From: Dioscorea cayenensis subsp. rotundata | Lineage: Eukaryota > Streptophyta > Magnoliopsida > Dioscoreales > Dioscoreaceae | Reading direction: 5' to 3' | Assembly: GCF_009730915.1 (NCBI RefSeq) | Contig: NC_052475.1 | Span: forward strand, 23,931,016 to 23,995,015 | Length of the DNA stretch: 64,000 nt | Shown here: piece by piece, positions 1-10,148 of the stretch | Position numbering within the stretch: the first letter of the stretch is position 1 | Layout of the letters: each line of letters starts with the position of its first letter | Notes under the pieces: model-generated | The model's input: the letters and a program-made list of their open reading frames with translations, nothing else | Told to the model about the DNA's origin: nothing | Database searches by the model: none | Position numbers and translations under genes: made by a program

Positions 1-530
1 TGGTGCGTCTCCAGAAAGTTACTGATAGCAGGCATTCTGATGACTACAACCTAAACAGAGCTCTTCGTGCTCGTCTAAGAGTTTGTCTCTTAACCTTTAT
101 CCAACAATCCATTACTCTGTTTAACTCTACTGTCATAGTCTTAACTATGTCCTTCATACAGGGTCAAAAGAGAAAGGTTGCTGAAGAAGAGGTGGCGTCA
201 AGAAAGTTAGGTCTAGGGATAAGGCTTCTTCCTCCATCAACCGAGGACGGTGCAACTGCTGCCAAAGTGAAGTTCGCCTCTAAGTTTGAGAAGAATATGA
301 AGGACAAGAGAGCAGCAATCAAATCATCCTCCATTTTTGCCTCCTCAATGACCTCTCCAGCTGGGAACAAACTTTCTGAACTTGAATCAAAAAGGAGGAA
401 AATAAAAGCATCTACAGCATCTGCCTTGCTGACAGGGAGGGTCAAGCCTTCATCATGGGTCCAACAAAGCCACACTTCACTGAGTGCTGCTCGTAGTGGG
501 AGAAACTCTGTGGTGTTAACGCGCAAGTAG
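1..530 (+). CDS. CCDC130/YJU2 (CWC16)-family splicing factor, 3' end only
   Basis: C-terminal part of a CWC16-type protein, a nuclear family linked to the spliceosome. The first exon portion ends in DDYNLNRALRARLR at position 80. A GT-AG intron follows at 81-161, and the last exon (162-530) opens GQKRKVAEEEVASRKLGLG and contains VKFASKFEKN, a nuclear-type basic run (SKRRKIKAS) and a stop at 528-530. These blocks match plant CCDC130 homologues as I remember the family; the N-terminal DUF572 zinc-binding part lies left of the window. The intron is 81 nt, in phase 0, and has no in-frame stop, so an unspliced message would keep the reading frame. The family call rests on motif recall, not on a search. 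Confidence 0.8.
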   Translation, partial: VRLQKVTDSRHSDDYNLNRALRARLRVCLLTFIQQSITLFNSTVIVLTMSFIQGQKRKVAEEEVASRKLGLGIRLLPPSTEDGATAAKVKFASKFEKNMKDKRAAIKSSSIFASSMTSPAGNKLSELESKRRKIKASTASALLTGRVKPSSWVQQSHTSLSAARSGRNSVVLTRK

Positions 531-1010
531 TTAGGCATTCACGTTGTTCTGGACACCATCTGCGAAAGTGTGTTTATTGTACTGTCTGTACTCTGTAGAA
601 GATTCTGTTAATTTTGATACAATTAATACAAAGTAATAAGCTTTTTTTGGAAAATCAAGTTGGTGTTATTGAAATGTTTGCCACATTGAATGCAATGCAG
701 AATGTTGCTCAAATAGTAATCTTCATGAGTATATATTATATATATGTGCATATGAACAGGAGCCCCCCACCCATGTATCAAGGCTAAAGTGCCAGCCAGC
801 TTTGTTTTTTAGTTATTGCTAAAATTTAGTAGAAGGGAAGACCTCCCTTTGTTTCTTCAACGTCACGGAAGCATTCATTCATTCATTCATTTGGAACCCT
901 GCTCCCCTCTCCGCATAATAAGGGCCACAAGAAATGGAGTCTTGTTAGTTTCTTCTTATCTTTGGCGTACCTTCTTCAATGCCCTGCCCCATGACTTCTT
1001 TTCCTCTTTC
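531..1010. other. 3' UTR and intergenic spacer before the CLE gene
   Basis: No gene seen. It holds the 3' UTR of the upstream gene and the presumed promoter and leader of the CLE gene. An AT-rich TATATATT/ATATAT stretch lies at about 731-746 and a four-fold CATT repeat at about 883-898. Confidence 0.5.
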
Positions 1011-1313
1011 ATGGCCATGAGAAGGTCCCTTATTTTAGGACTTGTCCTTCTCTTTCTTGTTCTTCATGGTTTGATTTGCCATGCCAGACCACTTGTTACT
1101 ACTACTAGTACTACTATTCTCACTGTTAACATTGGCCGGAAAATGTTGGGTTCCCATGCAAGAAGACATAGTCACCACCATCATCATCATCACCATCATG
1201 TTCATCATCAGCAGCTTCAACCTCCCATTGAAGATGATGGCAATGAGATTGATCCAAGGTATGGTGTGGAGAAGAGACTTGTTCCCTCTGGGCCTAATCC
1301 TTTGCACCATTGA
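1011..1313 (+). CDS. CLE: CLE-family signalling peptide precursor, CLE13-type dodecapeptide
   Basis: Precursor of a small secreted peptide hormone of the CLAVATA3/ESR-related family, which acts outside the cell through leucine-rich-repeat receptor kinases. The 100-residue product starts at the ATG at 1011; a second in-frame ATG lies at 1017. It opens with a signal peptide (MAMRRSLILGLVLLFLVLHG), then a variable region with an unusual histidine run (about residues 54-67), and ends in the CLE motif RLVPSGPNPLHH (1275-1310) directly before the stop, preceded by basic residues EK as is common at the processing site. The dodecapeptide matches, from memory, Arabidopsis CLE13 and is one residue from CLE9/10. 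A single-exon gene fits the family. The longer upstream frame from 816 lacks a signal peptide at its start, so I chose 1011. Confidence 0.9.
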   Translation: MAMRRSLILGLVLLFLVLHGLICHARPLVTTTSTTILTVNIGRKMLGSHARRHSHHHHHHHHHVHHQQLQPPIEDDGNEIDPRYGVEKRLVPSGPNPLHH

Positions 1314-2578
1314 CAGGTCATTTCTCTTTTTCTATTCCTGTTTCCATTATTGAGCTTTTAGACAGAAGGAGAAGGAGAAGAACATGAAGAAGTTGTTGTT
1401 ATTGTTGTTGCAGTTGTTGTTGTTGTTGTTGTTGTTCATTTTCATTCTTTTTTCTGTGGATGAATGGCTAGAAATGTTATCAATAATCTCTGTCCAACTT
1501 GTTCATGTATAGATTATATATCCAATTAAGTTTTCGCATTGCATGCATAATTATATTTGTCATATAAGAGTTTAATGAAAAATTAGGATCATATATATAT
1601 ATATATATATATGAACTATGTTTTTGAGTATATATTGCATGTAAGCCTCTTTGTTCACATTGGAGAGTTATAATAATAATATAAGAAAAGAGTAACTGAG
1701 ACGGCACGAACAGGCACGCATCACAACCTTCTCTAATGTAGTAAGAACGAAGCATGGCACCGTGATTAATAATGCTATTATTTTTATATTGCTATTTTTC
1801 ACTATTTGAACTTCATTCATGGTTGACTTTTTTTTTTTTTCTCTCTCTATCTTTATTATTATATTTTTTGGTTTCAAAAAGTATGTCTTGGAATCTATTT
1901 GATGGATGTGGTTGACTAAACCAATTGGATGGTGGTCTAAAATGGAGGAGATCAAATAGCATCATGCATGGGTTGACTTTGTGAAATAGAGTGTGCTTTA
2001 ATTGTTTATGGTTATGGTGGAAGCCACTTCATGAGTCTTCTTGAATGTTTATAAACCATCATGAGTTTTCATAATGATTTCTAGATGTTCTTTCAATTGT
2101 GAATTGGTGATCTTACATACATTTGAATATTAGAAATTAAAAAGTTATAATTTCGATCCTGCTAGACTTCCTTATTGGAAATAGAGAATCAAATGGACTT
2201 TAGACAAATTTCAGTGCTTCTAGTTGTTGAAGAATATTTCAGAGGAATCTTTAGGGCTTGTCCAATTAATGACTCACAACCTCATTTATCAAACTGTAAA
2301 ACTTCATTTTCATTTTTCTATTTGGAAATTGTTTACCTATATATTAATTAATATAATTTGTCAAATAACACATTATTATTAAACACACTAACATGTTCAT
2401 ATATATATATATATATCCCTTATAATTGAATCAAATTTAACTTATTAATATTAACAATTAATAAATTAACAATAATAAATTAATCCTAATATATAATAAT
2501 AAAACATTATTATTCAATAATAATACTATATATACATCTTCAAACCAAACACTAATTACAAAGCTCCAAATCCTCTCC
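1314..2578. other. CLE 3' region and AT-rich intergenic DNA
   Basis: No gene seen. A GTT-rich run (about 1396-1436) lies just after the CLE stop and is probably in its 3' UTR. TA microsatellites lie at about 1591-1612 and 2399-2416. The rest is low-complexity AT-rich sequence. Confidence 0.5.
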
Positions 2579-2832
2579 ATGATCCCATCAAAGCTCAAGC
2601 ATCTTTCCCTCCGAACCCTTAAAACCCTAACCCTAAAACCTCCATGCAGCTCCTTCTCCAATTAATTAATGGTTTCTATCCCTCACTTCAACTTCCATAT
2701 TAACTACATGACCACCAAACTCGTCCACATAAACCAAGCTCTCAACCTCGCCGTACCCCCACCAAACTCCACGAATCCATGCGCTACTCCCTCCTCGCCG
2801 GCGGCAAGCGCGTTCGCCGGTATGGCAGGTGA
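2579..2832 (+). pseudogene. Geranylgeranyl diphosphate synthase gene fragment (5' end)
   Basis: A short remnant of a type II GGPP synthase, the plastid enzyme that makes the C20 precursor of carotenoids, chlorophyll and gibberellins. An ATG at 2579 opens a Ser/Lys/Leu-rich transit-peptide-like stretch of 28 codons that hits TAA at 2663. The next frame (from 2669) reads FNFHINYMTTKLVHINQAL, like the start of the mature enzyme. Homology then shifts frame at about 2757 and reads TKLHESMRYSLLAGGKRVR (2761-2817), a hallmark GGPPS block, and stops at 2830. Both aspartate-rich motifs needed for catalysis are absent, so this cannot be an active synthase. A TATATATA stretch about 45 bp upstream and a GTGAGT donor-like site right after the fragment suggest it once belonged to a larger gene. 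Confidence 0.75.
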
Positions 2833-3739
2833 GTTGGGTTGTTGTTTCATGTGGTTGATGATGTTCTTACTTAACGTGACTAGCCATTAATTTGTCTGGG
2901 GCCATAATAAGCCAGAAGCTGAGTTCTACAATTTCTATGGCATCCATCTGTACGACCAGAAATTTAAACCAGTGTTTATGGATTTTTTTTTACATAATTT
3001 TGATTCAAGGTTTTTATTTTTAAAAAGTATTTTTATACTAATTGTTGTGTTTGATCTAAATATTATATATATTGATAAATTGATGATAAATACGTTTTTA
3101 TTTTTTACATTGTGCTTAATAGGTTTTGAACTCGAGACCTCTCAAACACAAGTAAAGTAGGAAACAACTGAATATTATATATCATTTGATTATTATGATT
3201 ATGAGTGTTTGATATATTTTTTTTTAAATAAAATGGATAAATCACAAAACTAACTCTATTTTATTAGAGCTATTAAATGTATGAGTTGCCAAATAATAAT
3301 ATATGAAACTAGAATGATTAGTAAAAAAAACAAGAAAGCAAAAAATTCATCCACTTTTAACACTCTTTTATTTTATTTTTATTTTCTTTTTTCTTTATAT
3401 ATATATACATATATCGGGCAAATGCAATTTCTATGATTAGTAGTTTCTACTTTCTAATCAATCATGTGTCATCAAAAAGTTAATTTGACAGCCTTTTGCA
3501 AAATAGGACTTGAAATTATTAGCTCAACTATTTTTAACTTATTAGAATATTTAAATATATTGATATATTAATAAATATAGAAACTGAGACTTACGGGTTT
3601 TATAATGCTTCATCAATCACATAAAGCTAATAATACACTGAGGAATATTATATATATATATATATAAACAACAAGATATGTTTAATTAATTAGAATAGCA
3701 AAACAATGGAAATTAAGTGGCATGAATTAATACAAAAAA
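2833..3739. other. AT-rich intergenic DNA with a retroposon tail
   Basis: No gene seen. It holds a tRNA B-box-like string (GAGGTCTCGAGTTCAAAA on the minus strand near 3124-3141), a short retroposon tail at 3219-3250 and TA repeats at about 3648-3665. Confidence 0.4.
3219..3250 (-). repeat. LINE/SINE 3'-tail motif
   Basis: The minus strand reads TTTTGTGATTTATCCATTTT followed by an A-rich tail. This is the same terminus as the LINE that ends near 34447, so it is probably a short, 5'-truncated retroposon insertion. Confidence 0.5.
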
Positions 3740-4450
3740 AAAAATGTTGATCATGCATGTTTCTCCCGGACCAGTAGCTTCATTCCCCTGCCTGTTTCCA
3801 ACCTCTCAAATCAGTGTACTTGCATTTGTTTTAACAGCCTTACAGAGTTTCGGAATCCATTGATCATCATCATTATCATCTTTAAGACCACCACCACCAC
3901 CACCACCACCATCTTTCTGATGAGTTACATGACACCAAATTATATATAAATCACAAGCAAAACAATTCCCATCAACAATGCAATACAATCGATCACATGC
4001 TAAGAACTAAAACACTGAAATTATATAATAACATTACACTGCAATCATTCATCTTGGTAATTAATTTCTCAACCAGTACTTGAAATGGAAAAACAAACAA
4101 TGAAAAAGAACAATAGTATTACATAGAAAAAGAAGAGGAGAAACAATGAAACACTCATAATTAGTCCATCATCTCAAGAACACCACAAAGTATTACATTA
4201 CATGAAAAAAGAACAAAACTGCAGCTAGCACTTGACAGTGTGTACAAATAGTGAAAAATGTGACATAAGAAAAACATACTGACCTTGTTGTTCTTGTTGT
4301 TGTTCTTGTTCTTGGGAGTTTGAAGAAGAAAGAACATGAAGAGAAAGAGGGAAAGAGAGAAAAAGGTGAGATTGAATGGAGAGAGAAAGAGAGAGATGAG
4401 GGGGTGGTGTTAGCTTTTGGCAGTGTGTGAGGAGGGGCAGAGCACCCCAG
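3740..4450 (-). ncRNA. Putative long non-coding RNA carrying a miR166 target-mimic site
   Basis: Inferred transcript on the minus strand; both ends are approximate. A CT-rich leader like a plant 5' UTR (about 4430-4300) runs into a good donor (AAG/GTCAGT, exon end 4284). An acceptor ending in TCAG at 3917 would give a 367-nt intron. The 3' exon contains a GGT repeat, a short acidic reading frame and then, at 3788-3766, a sequence complementary to nearly all of miR166 with a two-base central bulge. Only short open frames exist; the spliced one would encode about 50 residues with a Gly run and no family I recognise. I therefore favour a non-coding role, but a small peptide gene remains possible. 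Expression is not shown by the sequence. Confidence 0.5.
3766..3788 (-). promoter_or_regulatory. Bulged miR166-complementary site (candidate endogenous target mimic)
   Basis: On the transcript strand the site reads GGGGAATGAAGC, then UA, then CTGGTCCGG. The first block is the exact complement of miR166 positions 10-21. The second pairs with positions 1-9, with one G:U pair at position 1. The two extra bases fall between positions 9 and 10, next to the Argonaute cut site (10/11). A central bulge with otherwise full pairing is the layout of target mimics such as IPS1, which bind a miRNA without being cut. Natural HD-ZIP III targets lack the bulge and pair less well at GGGGAATG. Confidence 0.7.
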
Positions 4451-6832
4451 GCATGCTTTATCCTCTTCACTTGTCTTTTTCTTGTATTTTTCATTGCTTT
4501 GGGTTTGAGAAAGGAGCAGCAGCAGCGCAGCACCAGCAGCAAAGCAGGCGCGAGTTCCCATGCACACACCACCACCACCACCACCATTACTGTTTTTTTT
4601 TTTTCTTTTTTATTTATTTCTTGCCCCCCTGGAATCTATGCTAACTTGGTTTGAACTCACTGCAAGATATTATTATCCTTTTCATTCACTCATTTGAACT
4701 CTTTTCTTCTTTAATTTATTCTTCTTATTTTTTTATTTTTTTATTTTTGCTTGTTTTTACACGTGTGATGTATATTTTGAAACTGTTTATACACGCTCAT
4801 TATAATTTTCATTTGTTTTTTATAATAAAATATATTAAAAAATTTTATGTAAAGTAGAATTTTATCTTTCAATACATCTATAATTGATATTAATAAACTA
4901 AAAAATTAATAGTATTTTTATTTTATATGTAATATTAAATATATATATATATTTTTAACCTTTGAGTTATTTTACTAAATTATTTAATCATATATATATA
5001 TTTTTTTAATTTACTCTTTTTAGATATTTTGAAATTTGTATTTTTAATTTTTTTAAAAAAACTATAAATATATAATTTACAAGGTCCTCTATGTAATTTC
5101 AACCGTTTGGAGGAATTATATTTGCACTTTTCAAGCATATACACACATGCACATGTTAAACATGGTGCTTTTTGGCAAACATAGGATCTGAACCTGGAAT
5201 TTGCAAACTTGTTGGAATGTTTTAAATGATGTGTTCAATGTACTAGAAAAATCAACCTGTTTTTGTATATATACATATATTGGTTGTTTTTTTATAAATA
5301 ACAATAACACATAATAAACATGGTGCATGTTAGCAAACGTATGATGTGAAACTGTGTTTTTAAATGATGTGTCCAATGAAAATATATTTACACACCAACA
5401 ACACATGAGATTATTGGCATCAGCTATTTTGTATATGTAGGTGAAATTTAAAGACTTAATTTCTATAATATTTTTTTTATTTGTTATATTTATCTAATTC
5501 ACACTAATTAAAAAAATTAATTAAAATTAGTTGATCATTTATATTTTATAAAAAATTATATTATTTTTTAAAACTATTACTATTTAAAACTCCACTAGTG
5601 AAGTATATTATAAGTTTATAATTAGTTGAGTATGATTTATTAAAAATTGTACAGGTATAATAAATTTAAAAGTAAATTTATAAAAATATATTTAAAATTG
5701 TACAAATTTTTTAATGTGATAAATAAAAAAAACAAAGAAAAACTTCAAAACATAATAATTAAAAAAGAACAAAGAAGTATAAAATTAAGATGTGTGATAA
5801 TATTAAAAAAAAATTATACATAGTTTTTAACATGTGATTTGTTCCTCTTATTTAAAAATTTAAAAAAAATACACATATAAATCACAAGAGCACATAATAA
5901 ACATGAGTGATGGCAAACACAAAATTTGAACCTGGAATCAGCCAGCATGTTGGAATCTTTTTTCTTATTTATTGGGAAAAAAATGTTGGAATGTTTTTAA
6001 ATGATATGTTCAATGAACTAGAAAAATCAACCAGATTCAAGCCCCTACTAGCAAGTAGAACAACGTAAACCCTGGACAACAACTTGCTTGGCTTTTGATG
6101 CCCTTTCAAAGGTTTCCTTTCTTATGAGCCATGTATATTATTATATTATTGAAAAAAAAGTAAGATTAGCCACCACGTTAAATGACCTTCAACTTCCTTC
6201 TTTCTGCGCCCATTAATTAAGCACAAGAGCCACAACAAATGCAACAAGACATTTAGACAAGACCCAATCCAATCACATCCTCTTTTTTTATATATACTAA
6301 ATAAATAAATAAATAAATAAATAATCACTCCTTAATACTTTTCCATATGGAAACCATAACCAAACAAAACATGAAACACTACACATGACTTTAATATATA
6401 TATATATATATTTATATAATACAATAGGTTTACCAACATACGCAGAAACGATAAAAATAAGAGAGAAAATGAGTGTATGGACGTTTTAGTGAACTTTATA
6501 TATATATATGATATATTTTTTATAATTTTTTATAAATTTAAACAATACACATATTAAAAAATATATATTGAATTTTTAATTTGATTTTTTAATTTTCAGT
6601 TGTGCCTAAAACTGTTATTATTAAAAAATCGTGTCAAAAAATTAGTGCTGATTTGACTTTTTAATTTTCACTCGTGCATAAAAGACCTACAATCAAAAAA
6701 CCGTGTAAAGAGGATGGTGCCAATAGACGAAGACCGCGGTCGGCAGGCAATGGTCTTTCATTCTCCTTCAGATGTTTTCTATCATGATACATTTTTTTTA
6801 TTTAATATCATAAAAAAAAAATAAAGCAAAAT
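4451..6832. other. AT-rich intergenic DNA
   Basis: No gene seen. It contains poly-A/T and TA runs, an AAAT microsatellite at about 6298-6323, and the diverged direct repeat family listed separately (5145-6035). The short frames near 4420-4650 are low-complexity shadows of the CT-rich leader and a CAC repeat. Confidence 0.5.
5145..6035 (+). repeat. Three diverged direct repeats
   Basis: Three copies of one unit lie at about 5145-5262, 5306-5380 and 5884-6035. Shared words include AACATGGTG, GGCAAACA, GAACCTGGAAT, GTTGGAATG, TTTTAAATGATGTGTCCAATG-like strings and ACTAGAAAAATCAACC. Copies one and three are the closest. They do not encode a protein and have no clear terminal structure; origin unknown. 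Confidence 0.6.
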
Positions 6833-6978
6833 TCAAGAAACCATATACACAAAAACACTTGTATTAATCAAATGAGAATAATCAAGACTGCAATCTACAA
6901 TGTTGGAATATTGCTTCACCTCTGTACAATCAACTAAATTACTATTCCTATTCCTAAAAAAACAAGATGAATTCAATG

Positions 6979-7010
<32 letters not shown>

Positions 7011-8089
7011 ACAAGAAGTTGATCACTAATATCTCCACCAGTGCTCCTAACCAACATCCAATCCTCATCATCCCAACTCCAACCCCCACTACTTCCGGCG
7101 AGCTCCTCCACCCGCTCGCCGGCGGCGGTGCTATCACTAAACTCCATCTCCAAAACTCTCACAATCTCCAGTACATCTTCCTGTTCATCATCAACCTCAG
7201 AAACAGAGTCCCAAAACTCATGATGCAAAGTACTCATCGGAGAACTCAACCAATTAGGGTTCATCTTCTTCTCCTGAACCTCGCCGGAACTCACAAACGG
7301 ATGCTGAATGAGCTCCTCGGCGCTCCATCTCTTCCCACACTCCCTAACCAAACACTTGCTCAAAAAATCCTTAGCATCATCGGAAAGCCATGCAGGAATC
7401 TCCGGCAAGTCGGAGGAGAACGCAATCCTATTCAAAACCACCAACGGATCAGAAACCTCCTCCGGCCATGGCCGTCGTCCGGTGGCCATCTCAATCATAG
7501 TACACCCCAAAGCCCACACGTCCGCCGCCGGCCCTTGCTCCTCCCCTCTCGCCACCTCCGGCGCCATGAACATCGGCGTTCCCCGAACCAAACACCGTTT
7601 TCCCTCATCTTCATTACTCTTCTTCGCACACCCTAAGTCGCCGAGCTTCGTCCGGCCATCACCACCGATGAGGATGTTCTCCGGCTTGACGTCGCAGTGA
7701 ACAAATCCGGCAGAGTGGAGATCAACGAGCCCGGATAACATTCCAAAAACATGGTTTTTAATAGAAGTTTCATTAAAAAATCCACCTTTTTTGGTTTTGA
7801 TCTCGTCGGAGAGAGAGCCGCCGGCGGCAAACTCCATGAAAAGGTTATAATAGACCTTGCCATCTGAGATCTCAGTAGTGATATCAAACCCGGAATAGCC
7901 GATGATATTCAAGGAATCAAGGCTTGATAGAATCCTCTGTTCATGAAGCAGAGAACTTGATCCAGAGCTTGAGATTTCCGCCGACTTCACCGCCTGAACA
8001 TGGCCGGAAGACGGGAACGAAGCTAAAGAAACGGTGGAGAAGGAACCATGACCTAGTGTTCGCCCTCTGATCCATGTCTTGGAGTCCAT
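6833..8089 (-). CDS. MAPKKK17/18-like serine/threonine protein kinase
   Basis: Single-exon kinase of 418 residues from the ATG at 8089 to the TGA at 6833-6835. Family members act at the head of an ABA- and stress-responsive MAP kinase cascade. Kinase landmarks: glycine loop GHGSFSTV (13-20), lysine in VKSAE (35), HCDVKPEN catalytic loop (131-138), DLG in place of DFG (150-152), GTPMFMAPE activation segment (169-177), and DVWALGCTMIEMATGRRPWP. A cysteine sits where RD kinases have arginine. The C-terminal regulatory tail is acidic and carries a run of about 10 aspartates from an ATC microsatellite (6979-7013). The open frame extends 60 codons upstream to 8269, but that part includes a Phe run from a GAA-rich 5' UTR and the TATA box, so I chose 8089. 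An intronless gene fits this plant subgroup. Confidence 0.88.
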
Positions 8090-8158
8090 TGCGGAGAAGA
8101 AGAAGAAGAAGAAGAAGAAAAGAATGAGTTTTGAGAGGGCGTTGAGAAGGAGTTGGTG

Positions 8159-8216
8159 TTTATATAGAATTGAGAAGACTTTGGCGGGAGGTTTGACTCG
8201 TTTGGTCACACGTGTC
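8159..8216 (-). promoter_or_regulatory. TATA box and ABRE of the kinase gene
   Basis: The minus strand reads TATATAAA at 8166-8159, about 70 bp upstream of the start codon. About 40 bp further upstream lies GACACGTGT (8216-8208), a palindromic G-box/ABRE core (ACGTGT). This spacing is typical of an ABA-responsive core promoter and fits the known ABA induction of MAPKKK17/18. Confidence 0.6.
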
Positions 8217-8269
8217 AAAATAAGGAAATGGGGTTTTGGCCGCCACCTCTGAAGTCCTAAGTTATACAC

Positions 8270-10148
8270 CGAACACTAACTACTCCTTGATATTTGTATT
8301 TATCTCATTTATTTTAATGTTAATTTTAGTTTTGAGCATGAATAAAATGTGTGTGTTTTGATTGAGTGAGATTAAAGATTTGGATCTGATTAGGAGGTGG
8401 TGGATGCTTTTGCTTGAGAGGATGGAGATACGGATTTGGAAGTTGGTTAATTAATTAATTGATTAGTTGATTATGTGAAGAATAAGATGAAGAAGATGGG
8501 ATTTATATATGTTGGAATAGAATGCAAGTCAAGTGAAGCATAGTGTTTGCTTCAAAGCAGATGACTTCTTTTTTGTTTAGGTGAGGTGGAAGGTGGAACT
8601 TTATATTAGATAGATAGCTTCTAATACCGAAAGGATAATAATAAAAGGTCATGAGTTTCTTACTTTTATAAATCATAATTTATAAGTATAGAGACTCTTA
8701 AATTTTTTTTTTCTTTTTTTTTTTAAACAATTTAACAGCCTGTGGGAATTGTTAAAGCATAAATAAAAGGAGAAAAAGGACATGAAAGAAAGGAAGTATA
8801 TTGGAATTTAGTGTTGGAATAGTGACCTTTTTGATGCTTATAGATATCAAAGAAGATAAAGTTCTCATGTTAGTGAGGAAAGAATTGGTTGTACTCTTTT
8901 ACTTTGCATTGTCTTGCTTACAAGCCAATCCTCTTCTCACTCTATTTTATTTTATTTTTATTTTGCTCTCTCTCTTTCTCTAAAAGGAAAGATTGCTTGG
9001 AAGGTCATACTTAACAAATCACAATTACTTCCTTCAAAGTCACGTTTGTTCATGATTAAATAGAGAAGACTTGGAATCTATACAAAACTATTTAAAAAGA
9101 AGCAATACATGCAAAGACTTCTTTTTTATGATATTTCAATAGAAAGTATATGCACAGTATATTGATGAGAATAAACTTCAATGAATGGGGTCATATGTCT
9201 TTTATTTCGGTGTGAAATATCCGAGCCATCAGAAGTTGGAAGTTGACTCCACCTGTCACTACATTTCTAATTTTATTCATGCTTCTATATAGGATTTTTT
9301 TTAATTGATGAATAAATGTGTATATAATTAAGGGCGTACGCATAAGAGAAAATAATGACCAGCTCATACATCTTTATCAGTCCAATATATGAAATAAATG
9401 ATACCATTACATTTGATGTCTTTCAAACTCAAATAAATATTGAGCATCTCATAAATCAAGTTTTTCATAATGAATCAGTGTTGTTGGACCAGAGATCCTG
9501 TTGACTTTTATATAGAATTTTGAAATAAATTTTTGGGATTATTATTATGATTTCATGTGGTCGTCTAGGAGGACTTTTTCCATTAGGATGCTCCTCATCA
9601 ACCTTGACCTCACACGTGTATGTGTGTACATAGACAAAAAGAACGAGTTGGATTCCCATTCCTCAAACATTTTTAAATCTTTTGGGTTTTGACCTCTTCT
9701 TTTTCGCATTTACATTTGTGAAAAAAGAAGCATGTTGACCAACAAACAGTTAACATGTCAACCTTATCTTTTCATTTTCTAATTACATCTAGTATGTATT
9801 GACCATGACTTGGAATTATCAAACCATGTGTATCAGATTCAATGAATTTGGTGCTCTCTTTCTTCCAGACCAGAATATTTCAATACTCATGTCAAAAAAT
9901 CCTGGCAAGAATTTAATGATCCTAATACCAAAGTACAAACAGAAAATAATACAAGAAGACTTACTCCATTGGAATTATCTAACAAGCCACTATTATTTAC
10001 CTGTAAAGGATAACCAATTAAGTCATATGATGTTTTGCAAGATATGCCACAGTAAAATTTGAGAATCAAAAAGTTACATCTATTTGAAACTGAAGAAGGA
10101 TGATCTGAACAGGTAGAAGATTGGAGGTGTGCATTTCGGAATCGAGTA
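8270..10148. other. Kinase promoter, spacer and 3' UTR of the BAP31 gene
   Basis: No further gene seen. The left part is promoter territory of the kinase gene, the middle is AT-rich spacer, and the part nearest 10149 is probably the 3' UTR of the BAP31-like gene. Short frames here lack motifs. Confidence 0.45.

Noticed and set aside
816-1010. Upstream in-frame extension of the CLE frame
   Set aside because: It has no signal peptide at its start and is not conserved-looking; the strong signal peptide begins at 1011.
2618-2641. Telomere-like AACCCTAACCCTAAAACC
   Set aside because: Only about two units, lying inside the GGPPS transit-peptide-like coding; treated as chance or a telo-box at most.
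3740-3800. A MIR166 hairpin on the plus strand
   Set aside because: No complementary arm is present within several hundred bases, and the extra TA would sit inside the mature miRNA.
4193-4587. Two overlapping minus-strand frames of about 120 codons
   Set aside because: They run through a CT-rich leader and CAC repeat and have low-complexity composition; better read as a 5' UTR.
7019-7700. Plus-strand frames across the kinase
   Set aside because: Antisense shadows of a GC-rich kinase coding sequence without motifs.
8801-8983. 60-codon hydrophobic frame
   Set aside because: AT-rich, no splice or promoter context, no family resemblance.
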